This document shows, piece by piece, positions 1 through 9,293 of a stretch of DNA of 64,000 nucleotides (its first letter is position 1; every line of letters starts with the position of its first letter). Made by a program: the position numbers and the translations under genes. The notes under the pieces are model-generated. The model had not been told where the DNA came from. It ran no database searches and was given only the letters and a program-made list of their open reading frames with translations. This DNA is from Roseateles sp. (GTDB taxonomy: Bacteria > Pseudomonadota > Gammaproteobacteria > Burkholderiales > Burkholderiaceae): positions 1 through 64,000 of the forward strand of contig JAFAMW010000051.1 of the NCBI GenBank assembly GCA_019232985.1, given 5' to 3'.

Positions 1-764
1 AGCTGCGACAACATCCGCGAACCCAGCCGTTTGACGTAGATGTCGATGTCGAGCAGGCCCAGCGCCTGCGCCTGGAACTGCGCCGCAGCCAATTGCCACA
101 GACACTGCCCGTGAAGGTCGGTCGCGCCCGCCGCGACACCGGCGCACAGGTCACTCAACAGACGCGCATGCGACACGGCCGGCTGGCGCATGTGCTTGAG
201 CAGCGCCGCCTCGAAGACGGCCCGCACGGCATCGACGCGCAGACCCTGCGCCGAGGCATCGGGCGGCAGGGCCTGCCAGCCCCAGGCATGCTGCCAGACG
301 TCGGCAGGATGGATGCGATCGGCGTGGACGAAATCCCTCAGCGCACGGTAACTGGTGAACAGGCCCATGCTCGACACCTGCTTGCCGGCCAGCAGTCGGT
401 CGATCAGCGACAGCAGCGCGAAGTGGGCGCGCTCGAGCATCTCGACGGTCGAGGGCTCCAGCGGCTGCGTCTGTGCCGCCAGCGCCTGCAGCACCTGCTC
501 GCTGGCACGCATCAGCACGCTGCCGGCGTTCAGCCCTACGACATCGAGCACGCCGGCCAGTTGATGGGCCTGCGCGACGACGTTGTTGAGCGACTGCGGA
601 CCCGCCACCGCCTCCAGCGCGCCGGCGACCGTGGCGCCGTCGCTCTGGCGCAGCAGGCGCTTGAGCGACTTGTTGACGGACTCCAGCGTCCGACGCACTT
701 CGTCATGCACCCAGGCCAGCGGACTGAGGTCCGGTGGAAACTCTGATTCGCGCGTGAAGTCCAT
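1..764 (-). CDS. pilL: PilL/ChpA-type chemosensory histidine kinase, N-terminal part (gene cut by window edge)
   Basis: This is the first ~254 residues of what should be the very large hybrid kinase of the type IV pilus (twitching) chemosensory system; the rest lies outside the window. The ATG at 764 begins MDFTRESEFPPD and the frame stays open to base 1. The visible part is helical and contains an AHQLAGVLDVVGL segment that resembles a histidine-phosphotransfer motif (normally H-x-L-K-G) with Ala in place of Lys, so it may be a degenerate Hpt domain. It starts 39 bases after pilJ ends, last in the pilG-H-I-J-L order. The kinase assignment is inferred from operon order, since no kinase core is visible here. 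Confidence 0.75.
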   Translation of the reverse strand, partial: MDFTRESEFPPDLSPLAWVHDEVRRTLESVNKSLKRLLRQSDGATVAGALEAVAGPQSLNNVVAQAHQLAGVLDVVGLNAGSVLMRASEQVLQALAAQTQPLEPSTVEMLERAHFALLSLIDRLLAGKQVSSMGLFTSYRALRDFVHADRIHPADVWQHAWGWQALPPDASAQGLRVDAVRAVFEAALLKHMRQPAVSHARLLSDLCAGVAAGATDLHGQCLWQLAAAQFQAQALGLLDIDIYVKRLGSRMLSQ

Positions 765-803
765 GCCAGTTTCTGCCTTGTTGGTCTTGTATGCAAAAAG
801 TGT

Positions 804-3074
804 TCAGGCCACCTTGAAGCGGGCCACCGACTGCTTGAGCGCATCTGCCGAGCGCGACAGCTCGTGCACCATCTGCGCGGTCGAGCGCGTGCCCTCGCCG
901 GTCTGCTCGGTGACCGCGAAGATGTGCTGGATGTTGGCCGCCACCTCGTTGGCGGAACGCGCCTCGTCGAGCGCCTGCGTTGAGATGCGGGCGATCAACT
1001 CGTCCAGGCGCCGCGACACGTCGTCGATCTCGTTGAGCGCACGGCCGGCGGCATCGGACAGCTGCGTGCCCTGCACCACCCCGACCGTCGAGCGCTCCAT
1101 GGCGGCCACGGCATCCTGGGTGTCGGTCTGGATGGTCTTGACCAGCGCGGCAATGCGGCGCGTGGCGTCGGCCGAACGTTCGGCCAGGCGCTGCACTTCC
1201 TCGGCCACGACCGAGAAACCGCGCCCCGCCTCGCCGGCCGAGGCCGCCTGGATGGCGGCGTTCAAGGCCAGCACGTTGGTCTGCTCAGTGATGTCCGAGA
1301 TCAGCTCGGTGATCTCGCCGATTTCCTGCGAGGACTCGCCCAGGCGCTTGATGCGCTTGGAGGTTTCCTGGATGTGGTCGCGGATCGCGTTCATGCCGGC
1401 GATGTTGTTCTGCATGGCCGAAAGACCCTGCTCGGCCGCTTCGCGCGACTGGCGCGCGACGCTGGCCGTGGACTGCGCCTGGCCGGACACCTCGTTGATT
1501 CGCGACGCCATCTGCAGCACGGCCTCGCCGGTGGCGCGGATCTCGTGCAGCTGCTCCTTGGAGGCGGCGAGCAGGTCGGTCGAGGTCTGGTCGACCTGGT
1601 GCGTGGTGTCGGTCACGCGCATGACCGTGCCCTGCACCTGGCCGACCAGCGTGCGCAGCTCTTCCACCGTGTAGTTCACCGAGTCGGCGATGGCGCCGGT
1701 GATGTCCTCGGTCACGGTGGCCTGCTGGGTCAGGTCGCCCTCGGCAACGGCCTGCAGCTCGTTCATCAGGCGAAGAATGGCAGCCTGGTTGGCGTCGTTG
1801 ACGCGCTTGGCTTCCTGCTCCTGCGCCTCGGCTTCGCGCTGCTGCGCCTCGGCCATCTCGGTACGCAGCGACTGCTCCGCCACGTAGTTGCGCAGCAGGC
1901 CGAGGGCGCCGACGACCAGCGCCACCAGCGAGCCCAGCATGATCAGCATCGTGCCGAAGTTGACGCCGCCGCTCGATTCGAGGTCGGACGACACGCGCTC
2001 CAGGCCCTGGCGCAGCGGTTCGCTGTCGGCCACGATCGCGACCTCGGCATCGCGCGCGGCGACGAGGCCGGCGACGTTGTTGAGGATGACGGAGGCCTGG
2101 TCGCTGGTCTGGCCGTAGGCCTTGATCAGGTCCTGCATGGCCTTCTTGAGCTGCGGGTCGCGCGCGCCCGGCAGGTGCAGCGTGGGGCTGCCGTCGGCCA
2201 CGCCTTCGGCGATGGCCTTGAACGAGGTGACGTCCTTGCCGAACAGGAACACGGCTTCCGGACTCACGCCGTTCTGCGTCAGCAGCTCGTTGGCGCTCTT
2301 GCCGATGCGCTGCGTCAGCATGACGAGCTGGCCGACGGCCGAGACCTCGTTGCTCGACGCATTGCTCTGCAGCGCCAGCGAGGCCGCCGCCTGCGCCGAT
2401 TCGAGCAGCTCGCCCGATTGCTTGTTGATCGCCTTGAGCGCGCGGCCGACCTCGATCAGCGTCTTCTGCTGCCCCAGCACCAGCTGGCCGTTCTTGTCGG
2501 CGCGCTGCACCACCGGCAGCACGGCGCTCACGCTCTCGCGGGCGGACGCGGGCGCCTGGCCCGGCTCGCCCTGGCCGGTGGCCAGCGAGCCGACGACGTG
2601 GCTCATCGTGCTGACGGATTCGCGCAGCTCGTCGAAGGCGCCGGGCGTGCCGACCATCGCGGCCGAGACCGACTTGGCCATGCGCTGCGACTGCATCAGG
2701 GCCTGGCCGGTGGCGCGCACCTGGGCGGCGTCATGGCGGCTGCCCGTGATCGTCAGCGCGATCGAACCCGCCGTGCCGAGCAGGCCGACCGCCAGCAGGG
2801 TCGTGAACACGCGCTGGCGCGTGCGCAGGTCGGAGCGCGACAGCGCGACGGCACCCGCCGCGGCGGCGAAGCGGCTCGCGCGGGTTTCGTCGAAGCCCGT
2901 CGGCGCGATCTCGGTCGGCGCGACTTCGGAAATGATGGACGAGCCGCGCTCTTCAGCGCCACTGCTGCGCCCGTGGTCGTGCGGCGAAGCGGCCAGCGTC
3001 GTCGCCTCGTGGTCGGCGTCCTCGCCCTCGCCGTCGGTCCTGCCCAGGTTCTTGATCTTGTCCAGGAAGCTCAT
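804..3074 (-). CDS. pilJ: Methyl-accepting chemotaxis protein PilJ
   Basis: Membrane chemoreceptor of the twitching-motility Pil-Chp pathway, expected to signal to PilL through PilI. The 756-residue product has a hydrophilic N-terminal ~85 residues, a first membrane helix near 89-110, a periplasmic region with PilJ-like helical repeats, a second helix near 375-395, a HAMP-like linker, and a cytoplasmic signalling domain with the hairpin-tip sequence [21 protein letters not shown] chose the ATG at 3074 ([11 protein letters not shown]) because GAGGGTGAG lies just upstream; an in-frame ATG at 3092 would add six residues. The unusually long cytoplasmic N-terminus is acidic and His-rich and looks disordered. 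Confidence 0.93.
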   Translation of the reverse strand: MSFLDKIKNLGRTDGEGEDADHEATTLAASPHDHGRSSGAEERGSSIISEVAPTEIAPTGFDETRASRFAAAAGAVALSRSDLRTRQRVFTTLLAVGLLGTAGSIALTITGSRHDAAQVRATGQALMQSQRMAKSVSAAMVGTPGAFDELRESVSTMSHVVGSLATGQGEPGQAPASARESVSAVLPVVQRADKNGQLVLGQQKTLIEVGRALKAINKQSGELLESAQAAASLALQSNASSNEVSAVGQLVMLTQRIGKSANELLTQNGVSPEAVFLFGKDVTSFKAIAEGVADGSPTLHLPGARDPQLKKAMQDLIKAYGQTSDQASVILNNVAGLVAARDAEVAIVADSEPLRQGLERVSSDLESSGGVNFGTMLIMLGSLVALVVGALGLLRNYVAEQSLRTEMAEAQQREAEAQEQEAKRVNDANQAAILRLMNELQAVAEGDLTQQATVTEDITGAIADSVNYTVEELRTLVGQVQGTVMRVTDTTHQVDQTSTDLLAASKEQLHEIRATGEAVLQMASRINEVSGQAQSTASVARQSREAAEQGLSAMQNNIAGMNAIRDHIQETSKRIKRLGESSQEIGEITELISDITEQTNVLALNAAIQAASAGEAGRGFSVVAEEVQRLAERSADATRRIAALVKTIQTDTQDAVAAMERSTVGVVQGTQLSDAAGRALNEIDDVSRRLDELIARISTQALDEARSANEVAANIQHIFAVTEQTGEGTRSTAQMVHELSRSADALKQSVARFKVA

Positions 3075-3126
3075 CTCACCCTCGTGATTCACAAAGTGCC
3101 GGTATGGGTTGCCGATGCTGACGCGA

Positions 3127-3651
3127 TCAAGCCACGATGTGCAGGAACTGCTCGTGCCTCGATAGCGCCTCTAGATCGAGTTGCTGCCAGATGCGCCCAT
3201 CGGCGTCGCGCCAGCAGGGGCCGGCAAAACGGGGGCGCTGGCCGGCGGCAGGCGGCTCGGCCTGCAGCTGGTCTGCCCCGCGCAGGCCTGCCAGCCGGTC
3301 CACCAGCAGCGCGCAGTTGATATTGAGATCGGCGCCGAGCGCGATCAGGCGCTGCGCGCCCGGCTCGGTGCGTGGCTGATGCGGCTCGCGCAGGCCGAGG
3401 AACAGGCCCAGGTCGACGACCGTGACCAACCCGCCGCGCAGGTTCGCCACGCCCGCCAGCCAGGGCTTGGCGTAAGGCACGGTCTTGAGCGGCACCGGCG
3501 TGAAGATCTCGGAGGCCTGCTTGAGCGAGAACAGCAGGCCGACGCCCGCGCACTCCACTGCCAGCCACGTCGCGGCCTGCGTGGTCTCGCGCACGGCCTG
3601 CATGCGCTCCGCCAGACGTTGCTGGAGCTCGCGCAGTGCTTGTTTAGACAT
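3127..3651 (-). CDS. pilI: CheW-like coupling protein PilI
   Basis: A 174-residue CheW-family adaptor that should link PilJ to the PilL kinase. The CheW fold is seen in [15 protein letters not shown], then the [21 protein letters not shown] block typical of the second subdomain. The ATG at 3651 ([17 protein letters not shown]) fits the family start. The frame is open upstream to 3780 only because a hairpin-rich intergenic repeat (3655-3778) happens to lack stops in this frame, so the longer 217-residue version is unlikely. It ends 52 bases before the pilJ start. Confidence 0.9.
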   Translation of the reverse strand: MSKQALRELQQRLAERMQAVRETTQAATWLAVECAGVGLLFSLKQASEIFTPVPLKTVPYAKPWLAGVANLRGGLVTVVDLGLFLGLREPHQPRTEPGAQRLIALGADLNINCALLVDRLAGLRGADQLQAEPPAAGQRPRFAGPCWRDADGRIWQQLDLEALSRHEQFLHIVA

Positions 3652-3654
3652 TGA

Positions 3655-3778
3655 GGCCCCTCGCCCAGCGCGTACGCTGGTCGGTCCCCCGAGGGGACGG
3701 CGATGCTTGCCGGCGTGACCGGCAAGCACATCGCCCAGCGGGCCGGCTCGGGAGCGGCCCAGCGCTCGGCCCAGTACC
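3655..3778 (+). repeat. Structured intergenic repeat, copy R1 (short form)
   Basis: A 124-base copy of a repeat family found four times in this window, here between pilH and pilI and oriented opposite to their transcription. It starts GCCCCTCGCCC and ends CTCGGCCCAGTACC. Three hairpins are visible: 3665-3670 with 3675-3680 (CCAGCG/CGCTGG), 3684-3689 with 3693-3698 (GTCCCC/GGGGAC), and 3700-3713 with 3719-3734 (14 bp interrupted by a two-base bulge at 3727-3728). A fourth GC-rich palindromic end module follows (3740-3778). It aligns nearly end to end with the copy at 38547-38671. Confidence 0.85.
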
Positions 3779-3804
3779 AATATTCGCCACGAGGCGCGGC
3801 CTCA

Positions 3805-4170
3805 TTAGCCCAGCGCCTTGATCTTGGCCAGCAGCTCCTCGGGCTTGACCGGCTTGACCACGTAGTCCCGCGCGCCCTGGCGCAGGCCCCAGACCTTGTC
3901 GGTCTCCTGGTTCTTGCTGGTGCACATGATGACCGGCACGTCCGACCAGCGCGCGTCGCGCGTGATCGTGCGGGTCAGCTGGAAGCCGTTCTGGCCGGGC
4001 ATGACGACATCCATCAGGATCAGGTCGGGCTTTTCCTCGGCCAGCTGCTTGAGGGCTTCCTCGCCGTTCTCGGCGGTGCGCACGGCGAAGCCCTTCTTGA
4101 GCAGGATGTCGCTGAGGTAGTGGAGCTCCGTCTTGGAGTCGTCGACGAGCAGGATCTTGTGAATAGGCAT
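3805..4170 (-). CDS. pilH: Response regulator PilH
   Basis: Single-domain CheY-like receiver of 121 residues, the usual PilH length, acting in the pilus chemosensory pathway, probably on retraction control. The conserved acidic pair DD lies at 10-11, the phospho-acceptor Asp at 54 in ILMDVVMPG, the Thr/Ser in IMCTSK, and the Lys in VVKPVK. The ATG at 4170 (MPIHKILLVDD) is preferred; a TTG at 4203 overlapping the pilG stop would add 11 unconserved residues. No strong ribosome binding site precedes it, so translation may depend on coupling with pilG. Confidence 0.92.
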   Translation of the reverse strand: MPIHKILLVDDSKTELHYLSDILLKKGFAVRTAENGEEALKQLAEEKPDLILMDVVMPGQNGFQLTRTITRDARWSDVPVIMCTSKNQETDKVWGLRQGARDYVVKPVKPEELLAKIKALG

Positions 4171-4199
4171 GGCTTGAAGTCGATCGTTTTGGCGATCGA

Positions 4200-4607
4200 T
4201 CAATGAGCGCCGCCACGCCGATGCTGTTGCACGGCCTGGAGCAGTTGTTCCTTGGTGAACGGCTTGGTCAGGTAGTCCTGCGATCCGACCATGCGGCCAC
4301 GCGCCTTGTCGAACAGGCCGTCCTTCGAAGACAGCATGACGACGGGAACGCCGGCGAATTGGGGGTTGCGCTTGATGATGGCGCAGGTCTGGTAGCCGTC
4401 CAGGCGCGGCATCAGGATGTCGCAGAACACCAGGTCTGGCGTGTAGTCGCTCAGCTTGGCGAGCGCGTCGAAGCCGTCCTCGGCGAGCACGACCTCGTGG
4501 CCGGCCTGCTTCAGGAAGATCTCGGCACTGCGCCGAATGGTGTTGCTGTCGTCGATGACCAGCACCTTGGCGGCGCTGGCGGCTCCGTCGCTAATCTGCA
4601 AGTCCAA
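4200..4607 (-). CDS. pilG: Response regulator PilG
   Basis: CheY-like receiver of 135 residues, the same length as Pseudomonas PilG, first gene of the visible pilGHIJL operon and thought to promote pilus extension. Asp pair at 19-20, phospho-acceptor Asp63 in VFCDILMPRLDG, Ser in VVMLSSKDG and Lys in YLTKPF. The start is a TTG at 4607, chosen because a perfect GGAGG sits nine bases upstream and no ATG lies nearby in frame. It runs directly into pilH. Confidence 0.92.
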   Translation of the reverse strand: MDLQISDGAASAAKVLVIDDSNTIRRSAEIFLKQAGHEVVLAEDGFDALAKLSDYTPDLVFCDILMPRLDGYQTCAIIKRNPQFAGVPVVMLSSKDGLFDKARGRMVGSQDYLTKPFTKEQLLQAVQQHRRGGAH

Positions 4608-4706
4608 GCTTGGTCACCTCCGTAGCGTTGGCTGGCCTGTGCGCTGCTTGCGCATGCCTTGGGCGGCCGGTCCTGCACCGCGGTGGCTCTTTGTCTGACG
4701 GAATCG

Positions 4707-4880
4707 TCAGATCTTGACCATCTCGAAATCTTCCTTGCGTGCACCGCACTCGGGGCAAGTCCAGTTCATGTCGACGTCAGCCCAACGCGTGCCGGGTGCG
4801 ATGCCATGTTCGGGATCGCCGGTGGCCTCGTCATAGATCCAGCCGCAAATGAGGCACATCCAGGTACTTGGTTCGGTCAC
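4707..4880 (-). CDS. Rubredoxin
   Basis: A small iron-binding redox protein of 57 residues. Two Cys-x-x-Cys knuckles are present: Cys9-Leu-Ile-Cys12 and Cys42-Pro-Glu-Cys45, with the family signature CGWIYDEATGDPEHGIAPGT between them. It should carry electrons in the cytoplasm to an unidentified partner. The start is a GTG at 4880; an ATG at residue 8 is too close to the first Cys, and a stop in frame at 4896-4898 limits extension. It diverges from thiD, and its promoter overlaps the thiD promoter. Confidence 0.93.
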   Translation of the reverse strand: MTEPSTWMCLICGWIYDEATGDPEHGIAPGTRWADVDMNWTCPECGARKEDFEMVKI

Positions 4881-4899
4881 GGTGAGAAACGCCAGCTAT

Positions 4900-4919
4900 C
4901 TACAATGGAAAGATTGTAG
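4900..4919. promoter_or_regulatory. Overlapping divergent -10 boxes in a perfect inverted repeat (rubredoxin / thiD)
   Basis: CTACAAT (4900-4906) and ATTGTAG (4913-4919) form a perfect 7-base inverted repeat with a 6-base spacer. Each arm contains TACAAT, one mismatch from the -10 consensus, on opposite strands. The arms are well placed to start transcripts of rubredoxin (short leader of about 25 bases) and thiD (about 125 bases). No good -35 box was found at standard spacing on either side. The same palindrome could also be an operator. Confidence 0.45.
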
Positions 4920-5039
4920 CCACGCCACCTTGGCGCAAACCCGTCTGGCGTAAGCAAAGACACAACAAGAAAGATGCCGCGGCCGGCCCGATTTGGACAA
5001 TAGTTCACGCTCTGAGCCCCGTCGTGCAAAGCCATCGCC

Positions 5040-6002
5040 ATGAACCCCAACGAACCCCACCCGTCCGACGTGCCCCTGCAGGAGCAGGAACCGGCCGCCC
5101 CGGCCTGCGTGCTTTGCTTCAATGCCAGTGACCCGAGCGGCGCCGGCGGCATGGCCGGCGACGTCGCCACGATCGCCGCCATGGGGGCCCACGCGCTGCC
5201 GGTGATCACGTCCATCGTCCTGCGCGACACCGCCGAGGCCTTCGAGAGCCACGCCCTGGACGACGACCTCGTCTCCGAGCAGGCCCGCCACATCCTCGAA
5301 GACGTCCAGATCAGCGCCTGGAAAGTCGGCTTCCTCGGCAGCGCCGAGGTCGTCAGCGCCGTGGCCGAGGTCATCAGCGACTACCCGGACGTCCCGCTGG
5401 TCACCTTCGTGCCGGCCGTGACCTGGCTCGACGACGATGATCTACAAAGTTACCTCGACGCACTGCGCGAGCTCGTCCTGCCGCTGACGCACGTGCTGTG
5501 CGGCAGCCACAAGACGCTGACCGACTTCCTCCTGCCCGACTGGGACAACGAGCGCCCGGCCTCGCCGCGCGAGCTCGCCGTCGCGGCGGCGCAGATGGGC
5601 GTCGGCCAGGTGCTGGTCAGCGGCATCAAACTGCCCGACCAGTTCATCGACAACGTCCTGGCCACCTCGCAAGGCCCGGTCACGGGCGAGAAGTTCGAGC
5701 GCTTCGAGGCCGGCTTCGTCGGTGCGGGCGATACGCTCTCGGCGGCGCTGGCCTCGCTGCTGGCCTTCGGCGTCGAGCCGCACGCCGCGGTGGGCGAGGC
5801 GCTGACCTTCCTCGACCAATCGCTCGACGCCGGCTTCCGCCCCGGCATGGGCGGCGTCGTGCCCGACCGCTTCTTCTGGGCCCTGCCCGAGGAAGAAGGA
5901 CTCGACGGTCAGGACGGCGAAGCCAGCTTCGAGCCCGAAGAGGCCGCCGACGCCGAATCCGAGAACACCCCGCCGGCACGCCCGCCGCGCCGCATGCACT
6001 GA
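5040..6002 (+). CDS. thiD: ThiD-like hydroxymethylpyrimidine/phosphomethylpyrimidine kinase (divergent)
   Basis: A 320-residue ribokinase-fold protein related to ThiD, which phosphorylates HMP and HMP-P in thiamin synthesis. The N-terminal substrate/phosphate segment [22 protein letters not shown] and the anion-hole segment [16 protein letters not shown] are clear. Several classical ThiD features are missing: the LDPVM(V)AKSG motif is replaced by [12 protein letters not shown], the TPN-PEA motif is absent, and the anion-hole Cys is Asp (GAGD). A ~45-residue acidic, Pro-rich tail is added. It sits 11 bases before hemL. It belongs to the family, but the true substrate is less certain. Confidence 0.8.
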   Translation: MNPNEPHPSDVPLQEQEPAAPACVLCFNASDPSGAGGMAGDVATIAAMGAHALPVITSIVLRDTAEAFESHALDDDLVSEQARHILEDVQISAWKVGFLGSAEVVSAVAEVISDYPDVPLVTFVPAVTWLDDDDLQSYLDALRELVLPLTHVLCGSHKTLTDFLLPDWDNERPASPRELAVAAAQMGVGQVLVSGIKLPDQFIDNVLATSQGPVTGEKFERFEAGFVGAGDTLSAALASLLAFGVEPHAAVGEALTFLDQSLDAGFRPGMGGVVPDRFFWALPEEEGLDGQDGEASFEPEEAADAESENTPPARPPRRMH

Positions 6003-6013
6003 ATCCGAATCCC

Positions 6014-7300
6014 ATGTCCAGCAACGCAGAACTGTTCGCACGCGCGCAAGCCGTGATCCCGGGCGGCGTGAACTCGCCGGTGCGCGCCTTCCGCGCCGTC
6101 GGCGGCACGCCGCGCTTCATCCAGCGCGCCGAGGGCGCCTATCTATATGACGCTGAAGGCAAGCGTTATGTCGACTACATCGGCTCCTGGGGCCCGATGA
6201 TCCTCGGCCACGGTCACCCGGCCGTCGTCGAGGCCGTGCAGCGCGCGCTGGGCGAGGGCTTCTCCTTCGGCGCGCCGACGGAACGCGAGGTCGAGCTGGC
6301 CGAGGCCATCCTGGCGCTGGTGCCGAGCATGGAGCAGCTGCGCCTGGTCAGCTCGGGCACCGAAGCGACGATGAGCGCCATCCGCCTCGCGCGTGGCGCC
6401 ACCGGCCGAGCCAAGCTCGTCAAGTTCGAGGGCTGCTACCACGGCCACGCCGACGCCCTGCTCGTCAAGGCCGGTTCGGGCCTGGCGACCTTCGGCCACC
6501 CGACCAGCGCCGGCGTGCCCGCGGGCGCCGCGGCCGACACGATCGTGCTCGAGTACAACAACGTCGCGCAGATCGAGGAAGCCTTCGCGACGCACGGCCG
6601 CGAGATCGCCGGCGTCATCGTCGAGCCGATCGCCGGCAACATGAACTTCGTGCGCGCTTCGCTGCCCTTCATGACCAGGCTGCGCGAGCTCTGCACCCAG
6701 CACGGCGCGCTGCTGATCCTCGACGAGGTCATGACGGGTTTCCGCGTCGGCCTCGCCAGCGCGCAAGGGCACTACGCCAAGCTGATCCCGGGCTTCACGC
6801 CCGACATCTCGACCTTCGGCAAGGTCATCGGCGGCGGCATGCCGCTGGCCGCCTTCGGCGCGCGGCGCGAGATCATGGCGCACCTTGCCCCGCTGGGCGG
6901 CGTCTACCAGGCCGGCACGCTCTCGGGCAACCCGATCGCCACGGCCTGCGGGCTGGCGACGCTGCGCGAGATCGCCAAGCCCGGCTTCTTCGAAGCACTG
7001 GGTGAGCGCACGCGCGTGCTCGTCGACGGCCTCAAGACCGTCGCTGCCGAGAACGGTGTGCCCTTCAGCGCCGACTGCGAAGGCGGCATGTTCGGCTTCT
7101 TCCTGATGCCCGAGCTGCCGCAGAACTACACGACCGTGATGAGCACCGACAAGGAGCGCTTCAACCGCTTCTTCCACGCCATGCTGGACGCCGGCGTCTA
7201 CCTCGCGCCGGCGCTGTACGAGGCCGGCTTCGTGAGCAGCGCCCACACCGGCGCCGACATCGAGCACACCCTGCAGGCCGCCCGCGCGGCGCTGCGCTGA
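6014..7300 (+). CDS. hemL: Glutamate-1-semialdehyde 2,1-aminomutase HemL
   Basis: PLP-dependent enzyme converting glutamate-1-semialdehyde to 5-aminolevulinate in the C5 haem/porphyrin route. The 428-residue length is typical. Seen: N-terminal [11 protein letters not shown], the glycine-rich [46 protein letters not shown], and the PLP-binding Lys near 270 in [12 protein letters not shown]. The ATG at 6014 ([12 protein letters not shown]) matches the family start. It follows thiD by 11 bases and precedes mpl by 11 bases. Confidence 0.97.
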   Translation: MSSNAELFARAQAVIPGGVNSPVRAFRAVGGTPRFIQRAEGAYLYDAEGKRYVDYIGSWGPMILGHGHPAVVEAVQRALGEGFSFGAPTEREVELAEAILALVPSMEQLRLVSSGTEATMSAIRLARGATGRAKLVKFEGCYHGHADALLVKAGSGLATFGHPTSAGVPAGAAADTIVLEYNNVAQIEEAFATHGREIAGVIVEPIAGNMNFVRASLPFMTRLRELCTQHGALLILDEVMTGFRVGLASAQGHYAKLIPGFTPDISTFGKVIGGGMPLAAFGARREIMAHLAPLGGVYQAGTLSGNPIATACGLATLREIAKPGFFEALGERTRVLVDGLKTVAAENGVPFSADCEGGMFGFFLMPELPQNYTTVMSTDKERFNRFFHAMLDAGVYLAPALYEAGFVSSAHTGADIEHTLQAARAALR

Positions 7301-7311
7301 ACCCGCGCGTC

Positions 7312-8679
7312 ATGCACCTCCACATCCTCGGCATCTGCGGCACCTTCATGGGCGGCCTCGCCGCGCTCGCGCGCGAAGCCGGCCACAAGGTGACGGGCTG
7401 CGATGCCAACGTCTACCCGCCGATGAGCGACCAGCTCCAGGCCCTGGGCATCGAGCTGATCTCGGGCTTCGGCGCCGAGCAGCTCGAGCTCAAGCCCGAT
7501 GTCTTCGTCGTCGGCAACGTCGTCACGCGCGGCGCCAGGTTCCCGCTGATGGAAGCCATCCTCGACGCCGGCCTGCCCTACGCCAGCGGCCCGCAGTGGC
7601 TGGCCGAGCACGTGCTGCAGGGCCGCCATGTGCTGGCCGTGGCCGGCACGCACGGCAAGACCACGACGACCTCGATGCTGGCCTGGATCCTCGAGCACGC
7701 CGGGCTGCAGCCGGGCTTTCTCGTCGGCGGCGTGCCGCAGAACTTCGGCGTTAGTGCGCGCCTGGGCGGCGGCAAGTGTTTTGTCATCGAGGCCGACGAA
7801 TACGACACCGCCTTCTTCGACAAGCGCAGCAAGTTCGTCCACTACCGTCCGCGCACGGCCGTGCTGAACAACCTCGAGTACGACCACGCCGACATCTTCC
7901 CCGACCTCGGCGCCATCGAGACCCAGTTCCACCACCTCGTGCGCACGGTGCCGGGCAGCGGCCGCCTCGTCGTCAACGCGCGCGAGGAGTCGCTGCAGCG
8001 CGTGCTCGCGCGCGGCTGCTGGAGCGAGGTCCAGCGCTTCGGCACGCGCAAGGAAGAGCCCGGCGCCCTGCGCGCGCGCGGCGAGCCGCAGGCCTTCGAC
8101 GTGCTGCGCGGCAGCCTCAAGGTCGCGCGCGTCGAGTGGAGCCTGATCGGCGAGCACAACCAGCTCAACGCCCTGGCCGCCATCGCCGCGGCCGAGCACG
8201 TCGGCGTCACGCCCGAGCAGGCCGCCGCCGCGCTGGCCGAGTTCAAGAACGTGCGCCGCCGCATGGAGCTGCGCGGCGAGGTGAACGGCATCAAGGTCTA
8301 CGACGACTTCGCCCACCACCCGACGGCGCTGCGCACCACCATCGACGGCCTGCGCCGGCGCATCGCGCCGAGCGAGCGCATCCTCGCCATCTTCGAGCCG
8401 CGCTCCAACACCATGAAGCTCGGCACGATGAAGGCGCAGCTGCCCTGGGCGCTCGAAGAGGCCGACCTTTCCTTCTGCCAGCAGGGCGGCCTCGACTGGG
8501 ACGCCGCCGAGGCGCTCGCGCCGCTGGGCGAGCTGGCCGTCGTGGCACCCGATGTGGACGCGCTCGTCGCGCGCATCGTCGAGCGCGCCAAGCCCGGCGA
8601 CCACCTGCTTTGCATGAGCAACGGCGGTTTCGGCGGCATTCACGACAAGCTGCTGAAAGCCCTGGCCGCGAAGGCCTGA
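7312..8679 (+). CDS. mpl: UDP-N-acetylmuramate:L-Ala-gamma-D-Glu-meso-DAP ligase Mpl
   Basis: Murein-recycling ligase that reattaches the tripeptide to UDP-MurNAc in the cytoplasm. The 455-residue protein begins MHLHILGICGTFMGGLAALA, a family hallmark, followed by the ATP loop GTHGKTTTTSM (about 111-121), the VIEADEYDTAFFD block that distinguishes Mpl from MurC, LNNLEYDHADIFP, and a C-terminal FEPRSNTMKLG segment. It belongs to the Mur ligase family. Confidence 0.96.
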   Translation: MHLHILGICGTFMGGLAALAREAGHKVTGCDANVYPPMSDQLQALGIELISGFGAEQLELKPDVFVVGNVVTRGARFPLMEAILDAGLPYASGPQWLAEHVLQGRHVLAVAGTHGKTTTTSMLAWILEHAGLQPGFLVGGVPQNFGVSARLGGGKCFVIEADEYDTAFFDKRSKFVHYRPRTAVLNNLEYDHADIFPDLGAIETQFHHLVRTVPGSGRLVVNAREESLQRVLARGCWSEVQRFGTRKEEPGALRARGEPQAFDVLRGSLKVARVEWSLIGEHNQLNALAAIAAAEHVGVTPEQAAAALAEFKNVRRRMELRGEVNGIKVYDDFAHHPTALRTTIDGLRRRIAPSERILAIFEPRSNTMKLGTMKAQLPWALEEADLSFCQQGGLDWDAAEALAPLGELAVVAPDVDALVARIVERAKPGDHLLCMSNGGFGGIHDKLLKALAAKA

Positions 8680-8705
8680 GCGCCGTCCCTCGCGCCGCTG
8701 CCGCC

Positions 8706-9293
8706 GTGAGCCTCACCCACCTGCTCTACCTCCACGGCTTCCGCTCCTCGCCGCAATCGACCAAGGCGCGACGCATGGCGCGCTGGGTCGCCGAGGAGCA
8801 GCCGCTGCTGCGCTTCGAGAACCCGCAGCTGCCGCCCTCGCCGGCCGAGGCCATCGCGCTGTGCGAGCGCCTTGTCGCCGGCTGGCCCATCGAGCGCATG
8901 GCCGTCGTCGGCAGCTCGCTCGGCGGCTTTTATGCCACCGTGCTGGCCGAGCGCCTGGGCTGCCGCGCCGCGGTGCTCAACCCGGCCGTCGATCCGGCGC
9001 GCGACCTGCACGCCTACATCGGCACGCAAAGTTATTGGCACGACGCCAGCCAGACCTTCGAGGTCCTTCCTGAGTTCATGGACGAGCTGCAGGGCATGAC
9101 GCCGGGCCCGCTGCGCGATCCACAACGCTATTTCGCGCTGATCGCCAAGGGCGACGAGCTGCTCGACTGGCGCGAGATGTCCGCCCGCTACCAGGGCGCG
9201 CACATGGTGCTGCTCGAAGGCAGCGACCACGGCATCACCGATTTCGAAGACCATCTCCCCGCGCTGACCCGCTTTTTGCTCGAAACCCCATGA
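8706..9293 (+). CDS. YqiA/UPF0227-type alpha/beta-hydrolase (esterase)
   Basis: A 195-residue small alpha/beta-hydrolase resembling YqiA-like esterases. The catalytic set is visible: Ser in [10 protein letters not shown], Asp in AKGDELLDW and His in GSDHGITDF. The start is a GTG at 8706 ([15 protein letters not shown]), placing the conserved LHGF at the N-terminus as in the family. The physiological substrate is unknown. Its stop overlaps the next gene by four bases (ATGA). Confidence 0.85.
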   Translation: MSLTHLLYLHGFRSSPQSTKARRMARWVAEEQPLLRFENPQLPPSPAEAIALCERLVAGWPIERMAVVGSSLGGFYATVLAERLGCRAAVLNPAVDPARDLHAYIGTQSYWHDASQTFEVLPEFMDELQGMTPGPLRDPQRYFALIAKGDELLDWREMSARYQGAHMVLLEGSDHGITDFEDHLPALTRFLLETP

